Source of the DNA: JBCDCE01 sp039182515
GTDB taxonomy: Bacteria; Pseudomonadota; Alphaproteobacteria; Rhodobacterales; Rhodobacteraceae
DNA: 64,000 nt
Direction: 5' to 3'
Assembly (NCBI GenBank): GCA_039182515.1
Contig: JBCDCE010000009.1
Span: forward strand, 10,268 to 74,267
Part shown: positions 42,707-51,528 of the stretch, in pieces
Layout of the letters: every line of letters begins with the position of its first letter
How positions within the stretch are numbered: position 1 is the stretch's first letter
Program-made: the position numbers and the translations under genes
Notes under the pieces: generated by a model
What the model was told of the DNA's origin: nothing
The model's database searches: none
What the model saw: the letters and a program-made list of their open reading frames with translations, nothing else

Positions 42707-44692
42707 ATGGATCTCAAACGTCTCCTTCAGCCCCGCCGAATTGCTGTTTTGGGCGGCGTTTGGGCCGATACAGTCACCGAACAAGCCTTGGCTTTGGGCT
42801 TTGACGGCGATCTGTGGCGCGTGCACCCCAAGCGTGGTGACTATCAGAGCCTAAGCGATCTGCCGGAAGCCCCGGATGCGGTCTTCTTAGGTGTCAACGC
42901 CGCCGCCAGCCCGGACCTTGTGGCCGAGGCCAGATCCATCGGTGCAGGCGGTGTGGTCGCTTTTGCCAGCGGCTTTTCGGAATTGGGCTCCGAGCTGGGC
43001 CTCAGCCGACAAGCCGCCCTCAGCAAAGCCGCCGGAGACATGCCCGTTATGGGCCCCAACTGCTACGGCATGATCAATTTCTTGGACCGCGCAGCCCTCT
43101 TTCCAGATCAAGTGCGCCGCGAAAGCCCAGAGCGCGGCGTAGCGGTGATCACACAATCGGGCACTGTGGCGCTCAATGTGATGTATGCGGACCGCAGCCT
43201 GCCCCTGGGCTATCTTTTAGCCACAGGCAACGCAGCTGACGTCACCCTTGCGGACCTCATCCGCGCCACGGCAGCGGACCCCAGAACCACCGCCATTGGC
43301 CTCTACATCGAGAGCATCCCGGACCTTCCCGCCTTCACCCAGGCCGTGCAGGATGCGGGCAAACCCGTGGTTGTCTTCAAAGCCGGGCGATCTGTGGCAG
43401 CGCAGCGCACCACGCAAAGCCATACAGGCGCACTTGGCGGGCAAGATCGCTATTTTGATGCCTACTTCGAGCGCCTCGGCGTGGCCCGTGTGGACAATCT
43501 CGCGCAATTTATGGAGACGCTGAAGGTCTTTCATGGCTGGGGGCGAATGCGTGGCAACCAGATCTGCGCCGCAGCCCCTTCGGGCGGCGATGTGGCCATG
43601 GCAGCAGATGTGCTAGACACCCTCCCCCTAGAGCTGCCCCCCTTACCAAAGGCCTTAGAAGCTCCGCTCGTCGAGCTTCTGGGAGACACAATCGCTTTAG
43701 CCAATCCTTTGGATTTCCAAACCCAAACCTGGCATGATCCAGAGGTGTTGGAAAAGGTCTTTGCCACTCTACTGCGCGCCCCGGTCGATGCAGTTGTCTT
43801 GCAACTCGATTTCCCCTCGCCAGAAGAGTTTGATGCTTCAAGCTTTATGGGCCCGATCAGGGCTTTCTTTAAAGCCGCACAGGCGAGCAACACCCCAGCC
43901 GCCGTGCTCAGCTCTATGCCGGAAAACCTGCCAAGAACTGTGAGACAAGAAGCGTGGGAGGCGGGTGTAGTCCCGCTTCAAGGCATGGCAGAAGGCTACG
44001 CGGCTCTTGGTTTCGCCAGTCGTCAGCCTCAAGAAGCCCCCAGCACGCTTAAACCCCAAACACAACGCGCAAAGCCCCTGAACGAATGGGAAGGCAAGGC
44101 GGTTTTGCATAAAGCCGGCATTCCAATTCCCAAGAGCACGCTCTGCAAAGCAAGCGATGTCTGCCTGTTAACAAAGACAGAATTCCCAGTTGTCGCCAAA
44201 GCCTGCGACGCGACCCTCATTCACAAAAGCGACCTGGGCGGCGTCAAACTCAATATTCAAGATCTAGGCGCCCTCAAAGAGGCCGCAAAAGACCTTAGCC
44301 GCTTAAGCGCAGACATTTTGATCGAAGATATGGTGCAAGACAGTCTGGTAGAACTGATCCTTGGGGTCGACCAAGATCCTCAGTTTGGCCCCGTGGTCTT
44401 GATCGGTGCTGGCGGGGTATTCGCAGAGATATTAGAAGACAGCGCCGTGCTCCTGCCTCCATTTTCGCGTGAGATGGCCCGCAATTCGCTCCTAAGCCTC
44501 AAAACCGCACCGCTCTTAAAAGGGTATCGCGGCGCCGCCCAAGCCGATATCGAGGCTCTTGTCGATGTGATGATGGCCGTGCAAAGCCTTGCCCCAGGCC
44601 TGAGCGCATTGGATATTAACCCCTTGATCGTCCGCGAAACAGGCGCTGTTGCGCTCGATTGCTACATGACCCTTTTGGAGCCCGAAACATGA
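42707..44692 (+). CDS. Acyl-CoA ligase, NDP-forming (acetate-CoA ligase family)
   Basis: A 661-residue protein starting MDLKRLLQPRRIAVLGGVWA. The CoA-binding domain (about 1-120), two succinyl-CoA-ligase domains (VAVITQSGTVALNVMYADRS; SHTGALGGQDRYFDAYFERL, where the histidine in QSHTGA is the expected phosphohistidine) and a C-terminal ATP-grasp_5 domain (from about 455, VVAKACDATLIHKSDLGGVK; VVLIGAGGVFAEILEDSAVL) are in order. It makes acyl-CoA with NTP to NDP + Pi and works well in both directions. The start is 14 bases after the dehydrogenase stop. Confidence 0.9.
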   Translation: MDLKRLLQPRRIAVLGGVWADTVTEQALALGFDGDLWRVHPKRGDYQSLSDLPEAPDAVFLGVNAAASPDLVAEARSIGAGGVVAFASGFSELGSELGLSRQAALSKAAGDMPVMGPNCYGMINFLDRAALFPDQVRRESPERGVAVITQSGTVALNVMYADRSLPLGYLLATGNAADVTLADLIRATAADPRTTAIGLYIESIPDLPAFTQAVQDAGKPVVVFKAGRSVAAQRTTQSHTGALGGQDRYFDAYFERLGVARVDNLAQFMETLKVFHGWGRMRGNQICAAAPSGGDVAMAADVLDTLPLELPPLPKALEAPLVELLGDTIALANPLDFQTQTWHDPEVLEKVFATLLRAPVDAVVLQLDFPSPEEFDASSFMGPIRAFFKAAQASNTPAAVLSSMPENLPRTVRQEAWEAGVVPLQGMAEGYAALGFASRQPQEAPSTLKPQTQRAKPLNEWEGKAVLHKAGIPIPKSTLCKASDVCLLTKTEFPVVAKACDATLIHKSDLGGVKLNIQDLGALKEAAKDLSRLSADILIEDMVQDSLVELILGVDQDPQFGPVVLIGAGGVFAEILEDSAVLLPPFSREMARNSLLSLKTAPLLKGYRGAAQADIEALVDVMMAVQSLAPGLSALDINPLIVRETGAVALDCYMTLLEPET

Positions 44693-45465
44693 CCTCCCCT
44701 CTAAAGATTACCAAAGCCAACGGCGTGATGGAAATTGTGCTCGACAGGCCCAAAGCCAATGCAATCGACGCAGCCACCAGCCGACTGATGGGCGAAACCT
44801 TCCAAGACTTTAGAGACGATCCCGAGATGCGCGTTGCGATCATAACAGGGGCTGGTGAGAAGTTCTTTTGCCCCGGCTGGGACCTCAAAGCTGCCTCCGA
44901 AGGCGAAGAGGCTGATAGTGACTATGGCGTCGGCGGATGGGGCGGCTTTATCGAGCTGCCGCGGCTGAACAAACCTGTCATATGCGCGGTCAACGGCATC
45001 TGTTTTGGCGGTGGGTTTGAGGTGATGATCGGCGCGGACATCGTGATTGCCGCAGATCACGCCACCTTTGCGCTTCCCGAAATCAACATTGGGATTGTCG
45101 CCAATATCGCAGCAGTCAGCACCTTTCGGCGGATGCCTAAGCAGGCGGCAATGGAATTTATGCTCACGGGTCGCGTGATGGACATGGACGAGGCCAAACA
45201 TTGGGGTTTGGTCAGCGAAGTGATGCCAATGGCCGATCTGATGCCGCGCGCACGTGAGATTGCAGAGCTCTTGGCCTCCGGCCCACCCTTGGCTTTTGCA
45301 GCTCTGAAAGACATCGTACGTCGCACTGAAAATATGCCCGAACAGCAAGCACTCGAATACGCCCGCGCGCTACACGCCACCATGAAGTGCTTTGAAAGCG
45401 AGGATATGCTGGAAGGCGCCACCGCCTTTGCCGAAAAACGCAAACCAAAATGGCAAGGCAAGTAA
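44689..45465 (+). CDS. Enoyl-CoA hydratase, carnitinyl-CoA dehydratase-like
   Basis: A 258-residue crotonase-fold enzyme starting MTSPLKITKANGVMEIVLDR; the ATG overlaps the ligase stop by four bases. The acid/base glutamates E111 (ICFGGGFEVMIGADIVIAAD) and E131 (FALPEINIGIV) have the same numbering and setting as in E. coli CaiD, which hydrates crotonobetainyl-CoA to carnitinyl-CoA. Together with the dehydrogenase and ligase this suggests catabolism of carnitine, gamma-butyrobetaine or a similar short acid; no betaine transporter or CaiB-type CoA transferase is in view, so the true substrate remains open. Confidence 0.88.
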   Translation: MTSPLKITKANGVMEIVLDRPKANAIDAATSRLMGETFQDFRDDPEMRVAIITGAGEKFFCPGWDLKAASEGEEADSDYGVGGWGGFIELPRLNKPVICAVNGICFGGGFEVMIGADIVIAADHATFALPEINIGIVANIAAVSTFRRMPKQAAMEFMLTGRVMDMDEAKHWGLVSEVMPMADLMPRAREIAELLASGPPLAFAALKDIVRRTENMPEQQALEYARALHATMKCFESEDMLEGATAFAEKRKPKWQGK

Positions 45466-45515
45466 ACGTTTTGTCGTGGCTTAGGCAAAGGTGCCTTTGC
45501 CCCAAACGGAACGAT

Positions 45516-45800
45516 CTAGAGTCTTAAAAAGGTCCGCACGCGTTTATCTTCGATCATACCGGCAGTTGCTGCGTCAAATTTGGCAAAGTGATCAGCTTCC
45601 AGATGTAACTGAAAAGCCTTCTTATCGGTGTAGGCTTCGTACAAAAATACATGCTCCGGACGGTCCGGATCCTGGCAAACATCAAAAACAAAACAATCGC
45701 GTTCCTGGGTTAACGACGTTTCGGCATTGTGTAGCATATACGGCATAAACTCCGCAGCCATGCCTTCTCGTAAAACAAAATCGACGGTCACTATAAACAT
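45516..45800 (-). CDS. ABM-fold monooxygenase-like protein (YgiN/LsrG type)
   Basis: A 94-residue protein with the antibiotic-biosynthesis-monooxygenase fold: MFIVTVDFVLREGMAAEFMP, ERDCFVFDVCQDPDRPEHVF, FLYEAYTDKKAFQLHLEADH. The frame is preceded by GGAGG; a longer start adds an unrelated basic stretch. Family members include the quinol monooxygenase YgiN and the sugar-phosphate isomerase-like LsrG; in a sugar-acid operon an LsrG-like role on a phosphorylated sugar is the likelier option. It overlaps nothing and ends the minus-strand catabolic run. Confidence 0.83.
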   Translation of the reverse strand: MFIVTVDFVLREGMAAEFMPYMLHNAETSLTQERDCFVFDVCQDPDRPEHVFLYEAYTDKKAFQLHLEADHFAKFDAATAGMIEDKRVRTFLRL

Positions 45801-45801
45801 A

Positions 45802-46836
45802 TTAGCCTCCCGTACTTGTTGAAATTTTACGCCCCTCTTGTGCGGAAATATAAGCCGCGTCAGTAACTTCAATAATATGTAAGTAATCCTCCGCTTTGTT
45901 CTCAAGCGCTTGATTACCTTTCAATGCAGACACCACGTGCCGGTTCAAAGCGGCAACACATCCACCGCCAAAACTCGTATCATCCGGAGTAAATGGGAGC
46001 TCAATACGCGTCCACTTATTACTCCCAAAGAGGCGCAGATTTACTTCGCCGGAACCAAGCAGACGGATCGTCCCAGCAGTACCTTCAATTTGCATCTCTC
46101 CCATCGTACGACGAGAGTTATCCGTTTCATGATCCACCAGTCTATTACCATCAAAAATGCTGCGCACGCCAGAGGCATGTTGAAAAATCATCGTTGCAGC
46201 GTCTTCCCCTGCGATGACCGAATTTAAGCGTCTTGTTTCGGCAAAAACGGATTCAATTTCTCCAAAAAAATATCGAAATAAATCAACGAAATGAACGCCA
46301 GTTTCTTGCATAAGAAACCGTTCCATTTTTTGAAAACTGGGTTGGCGGTCAAGATAGGCGCCTCTCCCTCGACCGTCGCCTGGACGAAGTAAAAATTGGG
46401 CTTGATATACCTCCCCAAGCACGCCATCAAGAAGCGTAGACTTTATGGCTCGGTGCCAAGGCTGAAATCTGAAATTTTCGTGTATAATCAGATCCATACC
46501 AACTTTTTTGCAGATTTCCACAACTTCGCGCGCGTCCTGTTCGGATGTACAAAACGGCTTTTGACAGATCACGGTGCGACCCGTTTTCAAAACGGCGCGG
46601 ACCAACTGCTTATGGGCCTCGGGTGGGGCAATAATGTCAACGATGTCGGGCTCACTTTGCAACACCGACAAGATATTATCAAAAACCGGTATATCGTAAA
46701 TGGAGCGTGCCCATGCGCAACGTCCAGGCGAAAGATCAGTTGCCGCCACAACCTCACATTCTGGGTTTTTCGTCCAACTATCGAGATGAAACTTACTGAA
46801 GTAACCTAATCCGAGAACAGCAACCTTAAACGCCAT
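45802..46836 (-). CDS. Gfo/Idh/MocA-family oxidoreductase
   Basis: A 344-residue NAD(P)-dependent oxidoreductase. The Rossmann start MAFKVAVLGLGYFSKFHLDS and the CQKPFCTS catalytic lysine (KPF) are typical; the C-terminal substrate domain has HENFRFQPWHRAIKSTLLDG, with the usual sugar-binding histidine. Family members oxidise sugars, inositols or sugar acids at a secondary alcohol. Its base composition is lower in GC than most neighbours. In the otn-like cluster it could supply the missing oxidation to the 3-oxo acid. Confidence 0.9.
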   Translation of the reverse strand: MAFKVAVLGLGYFSKFHLDSWTKNPECEVVAATDLSPGRCAWARSIYDIPVFDNILSVLQSEPDIVDIIAPPEAHKQLVRAVLKTGRTVICQKPFCTSEQDAREVVEICKKVGMDLIIHENFRFQPWHRAIKSTLLDGVLGEVYQAQFLLRPGDGRGRGAYLDRQPSFQKMERFLMQETGVHFVDLFRYFFGEIESVFAETRRLNSVIAGEDAATMIFQHASGVRSIFDGNRLVDHETDNSRRTMGEMQIEGTAGTIRLLGSGEVNLRLFGSNKWTRIELPFTPDDTSFGGGCVAALNRHVVSALKGNQALENKAEDYLHIIEVTDAAYISAQEGRKISTSTGG

Positions 46837-46839
46837 TTA

Positions 46840-47478
46840 TCAAACCTCTTTCGGAAAACGTCGTTCAATTTCCGACACTTGCTCAGGTTTTAAAGGAACT
46901 GTTTTCAAACCTTGGAGCACGAGAAATAACTTAGCAGTTTCTTCTAATTCTTCTGAAGCATAAACCGCATCTTTAAGAGACTTCCCAGCAACCACAGGGC
47001 CATGATTGGCTAAGAGGATTGCACTATGTCTCATCGCGCATTCCTGCACGGCCTTGGCCAAATTGACGTCGCCAGGTGGGAAATACGGCACCAAGCCCAA
47101 CTTACCGATACGCATAACAAAATAGGGCGTCAGCGGCGGCAAAACTTCCTTTGGATTCAATCCTTCCAAGCAAGAGACCGCCACAGAATACGTTGAATGC
47201 AAATGAACAATTGCGCCCGCTTTTGGTCTCGCAGCGAACATCGCTTGATGCAGAAAAGCCTCCTTCGTTGGTGCATGTCCCGCAATATGGGTGCCTGCTT
47301 TGTCAATTTTTGAGATCGCCGCTGGATCAAGACTGCCCATAGAACTGCCAGTCGGAGACATGAGCCAGCCGTCATCTGTTGCTACGCTGATATTGCCCGT
47401 AGACCCAGAGGTTAGCCCCCGATCAAAAAGGGACTTTGACAACACCGCCATTTCTTCGCGCAGAGCACTTTCTCTCAT
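46840..47478 (-). CDS. otnC: 3-Oxo-tetronate 4-phosphate decarboxylase (class II aldolase)
   Basis: A 212-residue class II aldolase/adducin-family protein. GLTSGSTGNISVATDDGWLM and the zinc-binding AIVHLHSTYSVAVS and LLANHGPVVAG histidines are visible. With the DUF1537 kinase beside it this is the OtnK-OtnC pair: OtnC decarboxylates 3-oxo-tetronate 4-phosphate to dihydroxyacetone phosphate. The start overlaps the kinase stop by four bases. Confidence 0.9.
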   Translation of the reverse strand: MRESALREEMAVLSKSLFDRGLTSGSTGNISVATDDGWLMSPTGSSMGSLDPAAISKIDKAGTHIAGHAPTKEAFLHQAMFAARPKAGAIVHLHSTYSVAVSCLEGLNPKEVLPPLTPYFVMRIGKLGLVPYFPPGDVNLAKAVQECAMRHSAILLANHGPVVAGKSLKDAVYASEELEETAKLFLVLQGLKTVPLKPEQVSEIERRFPKEV

Positions 47479-48740
47479 GACAGCACCTCGAAGGCGTCTT
47501 GAAAGAACCTCTGCCCACCAAAATTTCCGGATTTAAGCGCAAGAGCGATCGGTTTCTCCGACAGTATTTCCGTCCAAGGCACGCCAGGAGCGATCTCAGG
47601 TCCGATCCGCAGCGCCTGCGCGCCCAATCCTGAGACAACCGCGCCAGAGGTCTCACCTCCCGCAACCACCAGTTTATCAAATCCTTTTTCCGTGAGTGCG
47701 CAAGCGACCGCGCTCATCACGCTTTCGATCATCGCGCCTGCTTTCTCAACGCCGTAGGCCTTTTGGGCCAAAGCAACCTCTTCTGGATCTGCAGACGCCG
47801 AGATCAAAACAGGCGTGTCAGAAGCTTGGCTCTCTGCCCAGCTCACAAGCTCTGCGGCCAGATCGGGGCGATCAGCGCAGTCCTGAGCGGTAAACTTGCA
47901 GCTCGGCCAGAGCTCTCGCACCGCTGCGATCTGTCCTCGGGTGGCTACTGAACAACTCCCCGCCAATACCAGAGCACGCCCTTGCGGACGCGGCACACGG
48001 GGGCTTTGGCTCGTATCGAGGTCGCCTTGCTCAGCAAGCGCTTTAGGCAGACCCATCGCTACACCCGACCCGCCTGTGATCAAAGCATGGTCATAAGCAG
48101 CGGCGCCAATTCCGCGCAGGTCCTCATCGGTGAGTGCGTCTATCACGCCGTAACGCTTGCCCCCCGATATCAAATTGGCAACCGCGCCCCTTATGGCGTC
48201 AGCGCCCTCTCGCACGGTTTCGAGCGGAATGAGGCCAACCTCATGGGCAGATTGCGCCGACATCAACCGCATCAGATCCGCGTCGCGCATCGGCGTGAGT
48301 GGGTGGTCACGCATAGGGCTTTCCGACAAAAGCACGTCGCCCACGAAGAGCTGGCCTTTATAGATCGTGCGCTTGTTTTCGGGAAACGCCGGGCAAACCA
48401 GAGCAAAATCAGTTCCAAGATCGGCCATGAGCGCATCAGCGATGGGGCCAATGTTGCCGTCTGCTGTGCTGTCGAAGGTCGAGCAATATTTTGAGACGAT
48501 CGTGCGCGCACCGCGTGCTTTGAGCCAGGCCAATGCCGCACGCGATTGTGCCACAGCTTCCTCAACAGGAGCCGTACGGGATTTCAACGCCACAACAACG
48601 GCTTGGGCGTCACCAATCTCGGCGTCGTCTGCTGGAACACCGATCATTTGCACAACACTCAAACCTTCCTTCACCAACGTGTTGGCGAGGTCTGTGGCCC
48701 CTGTGAAATCGTCAGCAATGGCACCGATCACAACACTCAT
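47475..48740 (-). CDS. otnK: 3-Oxo-tetronate kinase (DUF1537 family)
   Basis: A 421-residue four-carbon-acid sugar kinase. The N-terminal domain begins GAIADDFTGATDLANTLVKE, with the substrate-binding DDFTGATD motif, and the C-terminal nucleotide-binding domain has VAGGETSGAVVSGLGAQALR. Relatives phosphorylate 3-oxo-tetronates, D-threonate or D-erythronate. The overlapping aldolase OtnC favours 3-oxo-tetronate. The 5' end overlaps the stop of the upstream dehydrogenase. Confidence 0.92.
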   Translation of the reverse strand: MSVVIGAIADDFTGATDLANTLVKEGLSVVQMIGVPADDAEIGDAQAVVVALKSRTAPVEEAVAQSRAALAWLKARGARTIVSKYCSTFDSTADGNIGPIADALMADLGTDFALVCPAFPENKRTIYKGQLFVGDVLLSESPMRDHPLTPMRDADLMRLMSAQSAHEVGLIPLETVREGADAIRGAVANLISGGKRYGVIDALTDEDLRGIGAAAYDHALITGGSGVAMGLPKALAEQGDLDTSQSPRVPRPQGRALVLAGSCSVATRGQIAAVRELWPSCKFTAQDCADRPDLAAELVSWAESQASDTPVLISASADPEEVALAQKAYGVEKAGAMIESVMSAVACALTEKGFDKLVVAGGETSGAVVSGLGAQALRIGPEIAPGVPWTEILSEKPIALALKSGNFGGQRFFQDAFEVLS

Positions 48741-49837
48741 AGCGTGGCTTCCTGTACAAGATTGAGCAGCGTTTGGGTCATCGCACGCGTGCCCATATCT
48801 CCGCCAAATTCCATTGGGCGCAGCCGATTTTCTGCAAACCCTTTTGACACGGCCGCCTCGACCAAAAGGCCAGCTTCGCAGGTTTGCGATCGGTCCGCTT
48901 TTTCGCCCAAGTAATCGAGCATCAAGGCTCCGCTCAGCACAGCGGCCAAAGGATTGGCTTTGTCTTGGCCCATAATGTCGGGCGCGGATCCATGGGCTGG
49001 CTGAAAAAGTGCGGCTGTGTCGCCGATCTCAGCACAGGCCGCCATGCCCATCCCGCCAACAAGGCCGCCAGCTTGGTCTGAAAGAATGTCGCCAAACATA
49101 TTTTCCATTACCAACACATCGAAATTCCAAGGTCGCCGGATCAGATCGAGCGCCTGCGCGTCTACGTAATTATAGCCAGTTTCAACATCCGCGTATTGCG
49201 GTTTGATCTCATCAAAAATCTGGCGAAAGAAGGCCATCGATCTGAAAACATTGGCTTTATCGACACAGGTAAGTCGCCCAGGCTTGCCGCGCGCTTTGCG
49301 CTTTTGCGCATATTTGAACCCAAAGTGGTGCAGTTTTTCCGTAGTTTCGCGTGTGATGCGCAATGTATCGCGCACTTCAGACTGGCCATCACCTTCCGAG
49401 CGTCCATGTACCGCTGCGGAATAAAACAAACCTTCCGTGCTTTCGCGCAGAATTACCAAATCGATCTCTGCCGCACGTGGATCTGCCAACTTTTGAGGCG
49501 CGTTTGGGTAGGCTTTCGTGGGGCGTATGCCAGCATAAAGCCCATACCGATCCCGCAAGCGCAGATGCGGCGAAATTTCGGTGACATCGGGATGCCGCAC
49601 AGCCGGCAGACCAATCGCACCGAGGAACATTGCGTCGCCTTCACCAGCGCGCTCTTCCCCCCCAGGCTCTATGTCTTGGCCCGTCTCTTTGAAATATCCG
49701 GCACCCGCCAAGATATCTTCGCGCGCCAGTTCGTCTTCGCCCATCCGGCGCAAGGCAGCATTGACAACCGCAAAGGTCGCATCGGTAACATCAGCACCAA
49801 TGCCATCTCCAGAAAGCGTTGAAATTTGATATTTCAT
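48737..49837 (-). CDS. Beta-decarboxylating dehydrogenase (IPMDH/tartrate DH-like)
   Basis: A 366-residue enzyme of the isocitrate/isopropylmalate family, starting MKYQISTLSGDGIGADVTDA; a longer frame upstream is not conserved-looking. Key regions: RESTEGLFYSAA (with the catalytic tyrosine), LTCVDKANVFRSMAF (catalytic lysine) and NMFGDILSDQAGGLVGGMGM, plus QPAHGSAPDIMGQDKANP. It may oxidise a 2-hydroxy diacid or tartrate-like sugar acid, with or without decarboxylation. It is the first gene after the GntR regulator and overlaps otnK. Confidence 0.88.
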   Translation of the reverse strand: MKYQISTLSGDGIGADVTDATFAVVNAALRRMGEDELAREDILAGAGYFKETGQDIEPGGEERAGEGDAMFLGAIGLPAVRHPDVTEISPHLRLRDRYGLYAGIRPTKAYPNAPQKLADPRAAEIDLVILRESTEGLFYSAAVHGRSEGDGQSEVRDTLRITRETTEKLHHFGFKYAQKRKARGKPGRLTCVDKANVFRSMAFFRQIFDEIKPQYADVETGYNYVDAQALDLIRRPWNFDVLVMENMFGDILSDQAGGLVGGMGMAACAEIGDTAALFQPAHGSAPDIMGQDKANPLAAVLSGALMLDYLGEKADRSQTCEAGLLVEAAVSKGFAENRLRPMEFGGDMGTRAMTQTLLNLVQEATL

Positions 49838-49859
49838 CAGAATATGGAGCCTTTTTATA

Positions 49860-50531
49860 TTATAATTGAGATAGCTTAAACGCCTCGAGCAAACCCAACA
49901 ACTCGTTTGCTGTGGACTTGCGGTGAGACGCAAAACAGGTGCGCGCTGCCTCAGAATCTCCACTTCGCAGATGGCTCAGCAGCTCTCGATGTTCTTGCGT
50001 GGATTTTACAGGCAAATCTCGCAGTCGTAGCGTGACAATGCGGGCCCGGTGCACCTGATCAAAGAGAGAAGCCACATAGGCTGTGAGCCGCTGGTTGCCA
50101 TGCAAATCCAAAAGTGCGTTGTGAAACGCGTCGTCATGTTCGGCCCAGGCATCAAGATCGCCTGCGTCTAGGGCTGCTTCCATACGCGATGTGGCGAGCT
50201 CTAAAGGGGCGAGCTCTTGTTCAGACGGCCGACGCGCAGCCACCGCTGAGGCCGCAGCCGGCTCAAGCGCGGTGAGGATTTCATAAATGTCGCGCATATC
50301 GGTTGGAGAAATGGGCAAAACGCGCACCCCGCGGCGCGGGATCAAATCGACAAGCCCCTCCGCATCAAGGCGAATGAGCGCCTCGCGCACGGGCGTCCGG
50401 CTCATGCCAAGGCGTACAGCGATCTCGGGCTCTGTCGCCTGGAAACCGGGCGGCAAAGCATTGCTCCTGATCTGGCTTTTAAGCCGCGCATAAGCGTCTT
50501 CCACACGGCTGGTTTTCGGGACACTTGTCAT
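49860..50531 (-). CDS. GntR-family (FadR/FCD subgroup) regulator
   Basis: A 223-residue regulator starting MTSVPKTSRVEDAYARLKSQ, with GGAGA ahead. The winged HTH (about 10-75) has ATEPEIAVRLGMSRTPVREA, and the FCD effector domain includes EHDDAFHNALLDLHGNQRL, whose aspartate and histidines bind a metal in this subgroup. FCD proteins sense sugar acids and other organic acids. It lies at the head of the minus-strand catabolic genes and faces the MBL gene. Confidence 0.92.
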   Translation of the reverse strand: MTSVPKTSRVEDAYARLKSQIRSNALPPGFQATEPEIAVRLGMSRTPVREALIRLDAEGLVDLIPRRGVRVLPISPTDMRDIYEILTALEPAAASAVAARRPSEQELAPLELATSRMEAALDAGDLDAWAEHDDAFHNALLDLHGNQRLTAYVASLFDQVHRARIVTLRLRDLPVKSTQEHRELLSHLRSGDSEAARTCFASHRKSTANELLGLLEAFKLSQL

Positions 50532-50581
50532 ATCATTCTCCGAGACCTTGCCTGACACAGGGCCCTTCCTTTCGTCAAGAA

Positions 50582-50612
50582 TTAATGTATACTTTATTTA
50601 ATGCACTAATTC
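50582..50612. promoter_or_regulatory. AT-rich promoter/operator region between GntR and MBL genes
   Basis: An AT-rich stretch with TTAATGTATACTTTATTTAA and a second TAATGCACTAATT, about 50 bases upstream of each divergent start. GTATAC is palindromic. It is a natural site for the GntR protein, but no consensus can be confirmed. Confidence 0.4.
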
Positions 50613-50632
50613 TTGCCTCAGGAGATCGCCCC

Positions 50633-51463
50633 GTGGTCAGCCCTCAATCCACATCTGCTTCCGGTCTTTGGCAGGCTTATGCCGTGAAATATGCGGAGCG
50701 AAACGCGCGAACGCGGGCGGAAAGCTTCATGTTTGATGACCACGCCGCACTGCCACACGGTATGGACTATTCCATTTGGCTGCTCCGCAGCGGCCCCCGG
50801 ACGATTGTGGTGGATACAGGCTATGACGCCTCCGAGGCCAAGCGCCGCCAAAGGCCTATTTTGCGCGAACCAGCGGAGGCGCTCAAAGCCCTGGATATCG
50901 ATGCGGCTCACGTCACAGACGTTATCATAACGCATCTGCACTATGATCACGCTGGCGGGCTGTCTCAGTTTCCAAACGCGACATTTCACCTACAAGCCAC
51001 TGAAATGGCTTACGCAACAGGCCCCTGCATGTGCCATGGTACGCTACAAATGCCCTATACGGCCGAACATGTCTGCGAGATGGTCAAGCGGGTCTATTCC
51101 GGGCGTGTTGTCTTCTACGAAGGCTCTGGCGAAGTGGCTCCGGGCCTCAAGGTGCACCGCTTGGGCGGGCACGCGCGCGGGCTACAAATCGTCGAGGTGG
51201 CCACGGAAGACGGCCCCCTGATCCTCGCGTCTGACGCCGCGCATTACTATGAAAACCTGCTGTTGAAGAAACCATTCCCAATTGTGGTCGATATGGAAGA
51301 CATGATGCGCGGCTTTGACACGCTGCTCAGTTTGGCCGCTTCTCCCAACCGGATTATTCCAGGCCATGACCCGCTTGTGGCAGCCCATTTCCCCACGGAA
51401 GGGCGCAGCGGATTTGTATGGCGGCTCGACAAAGGACCCTTTGCGGATATCCCCTCACCCTAG
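50633..51463 (+). CDS. MBL-fold metallohydrolase, AHL-lactonase-like
   Basis: A 276-residue metallo-beta-lactamase-fold hydrolase. The start is GTG at 50633 with AGGAG eight bases ahead; an ATG start further upstream would place coding sequence over the divergent promoter. The di-metal site is HLHYDHAGG (H101, H103, D105, H106), then later RLGGHARGLQI, SDAAHYYEN and PGHDPLV. The family includes N-acyl-homoserine lactonases and other lactone hydrolases, so opening a sugar lactone from the neighbouring pathway is also plausible. Confidence 0.9.
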   Translation: MVSPQSTSASGLWQAYAVKYAERNARTRAESFMFDDHAALPHGMDYSIWLLRSGPRTIVVDTGYDASEAKRRQRPILREPAEALKALDIDAAHVTDVIITHLHYDHAGGLSQFPNATFHLQATEMAYATGPCMCHGTLQMPYTAEHVCEMVKRVYSGRVVFYEGSGEVAPGLKVHRLGGHARGLQIVEVATEDGPLILASDAAHYYENLLLKKPFPIVVDMEDMMRGFDTLLSLAASPNRIIPGHDPLVAAHFPTEGRSGFVWRLDKGPFADIPSP

Positions 51464-51528
51464 CATCAAAGCGTTGTTTTGCGCTTTGCATCTTGTTTTC
51501 AGGCGCGGTCTCAGCCCATGAGACAGGC

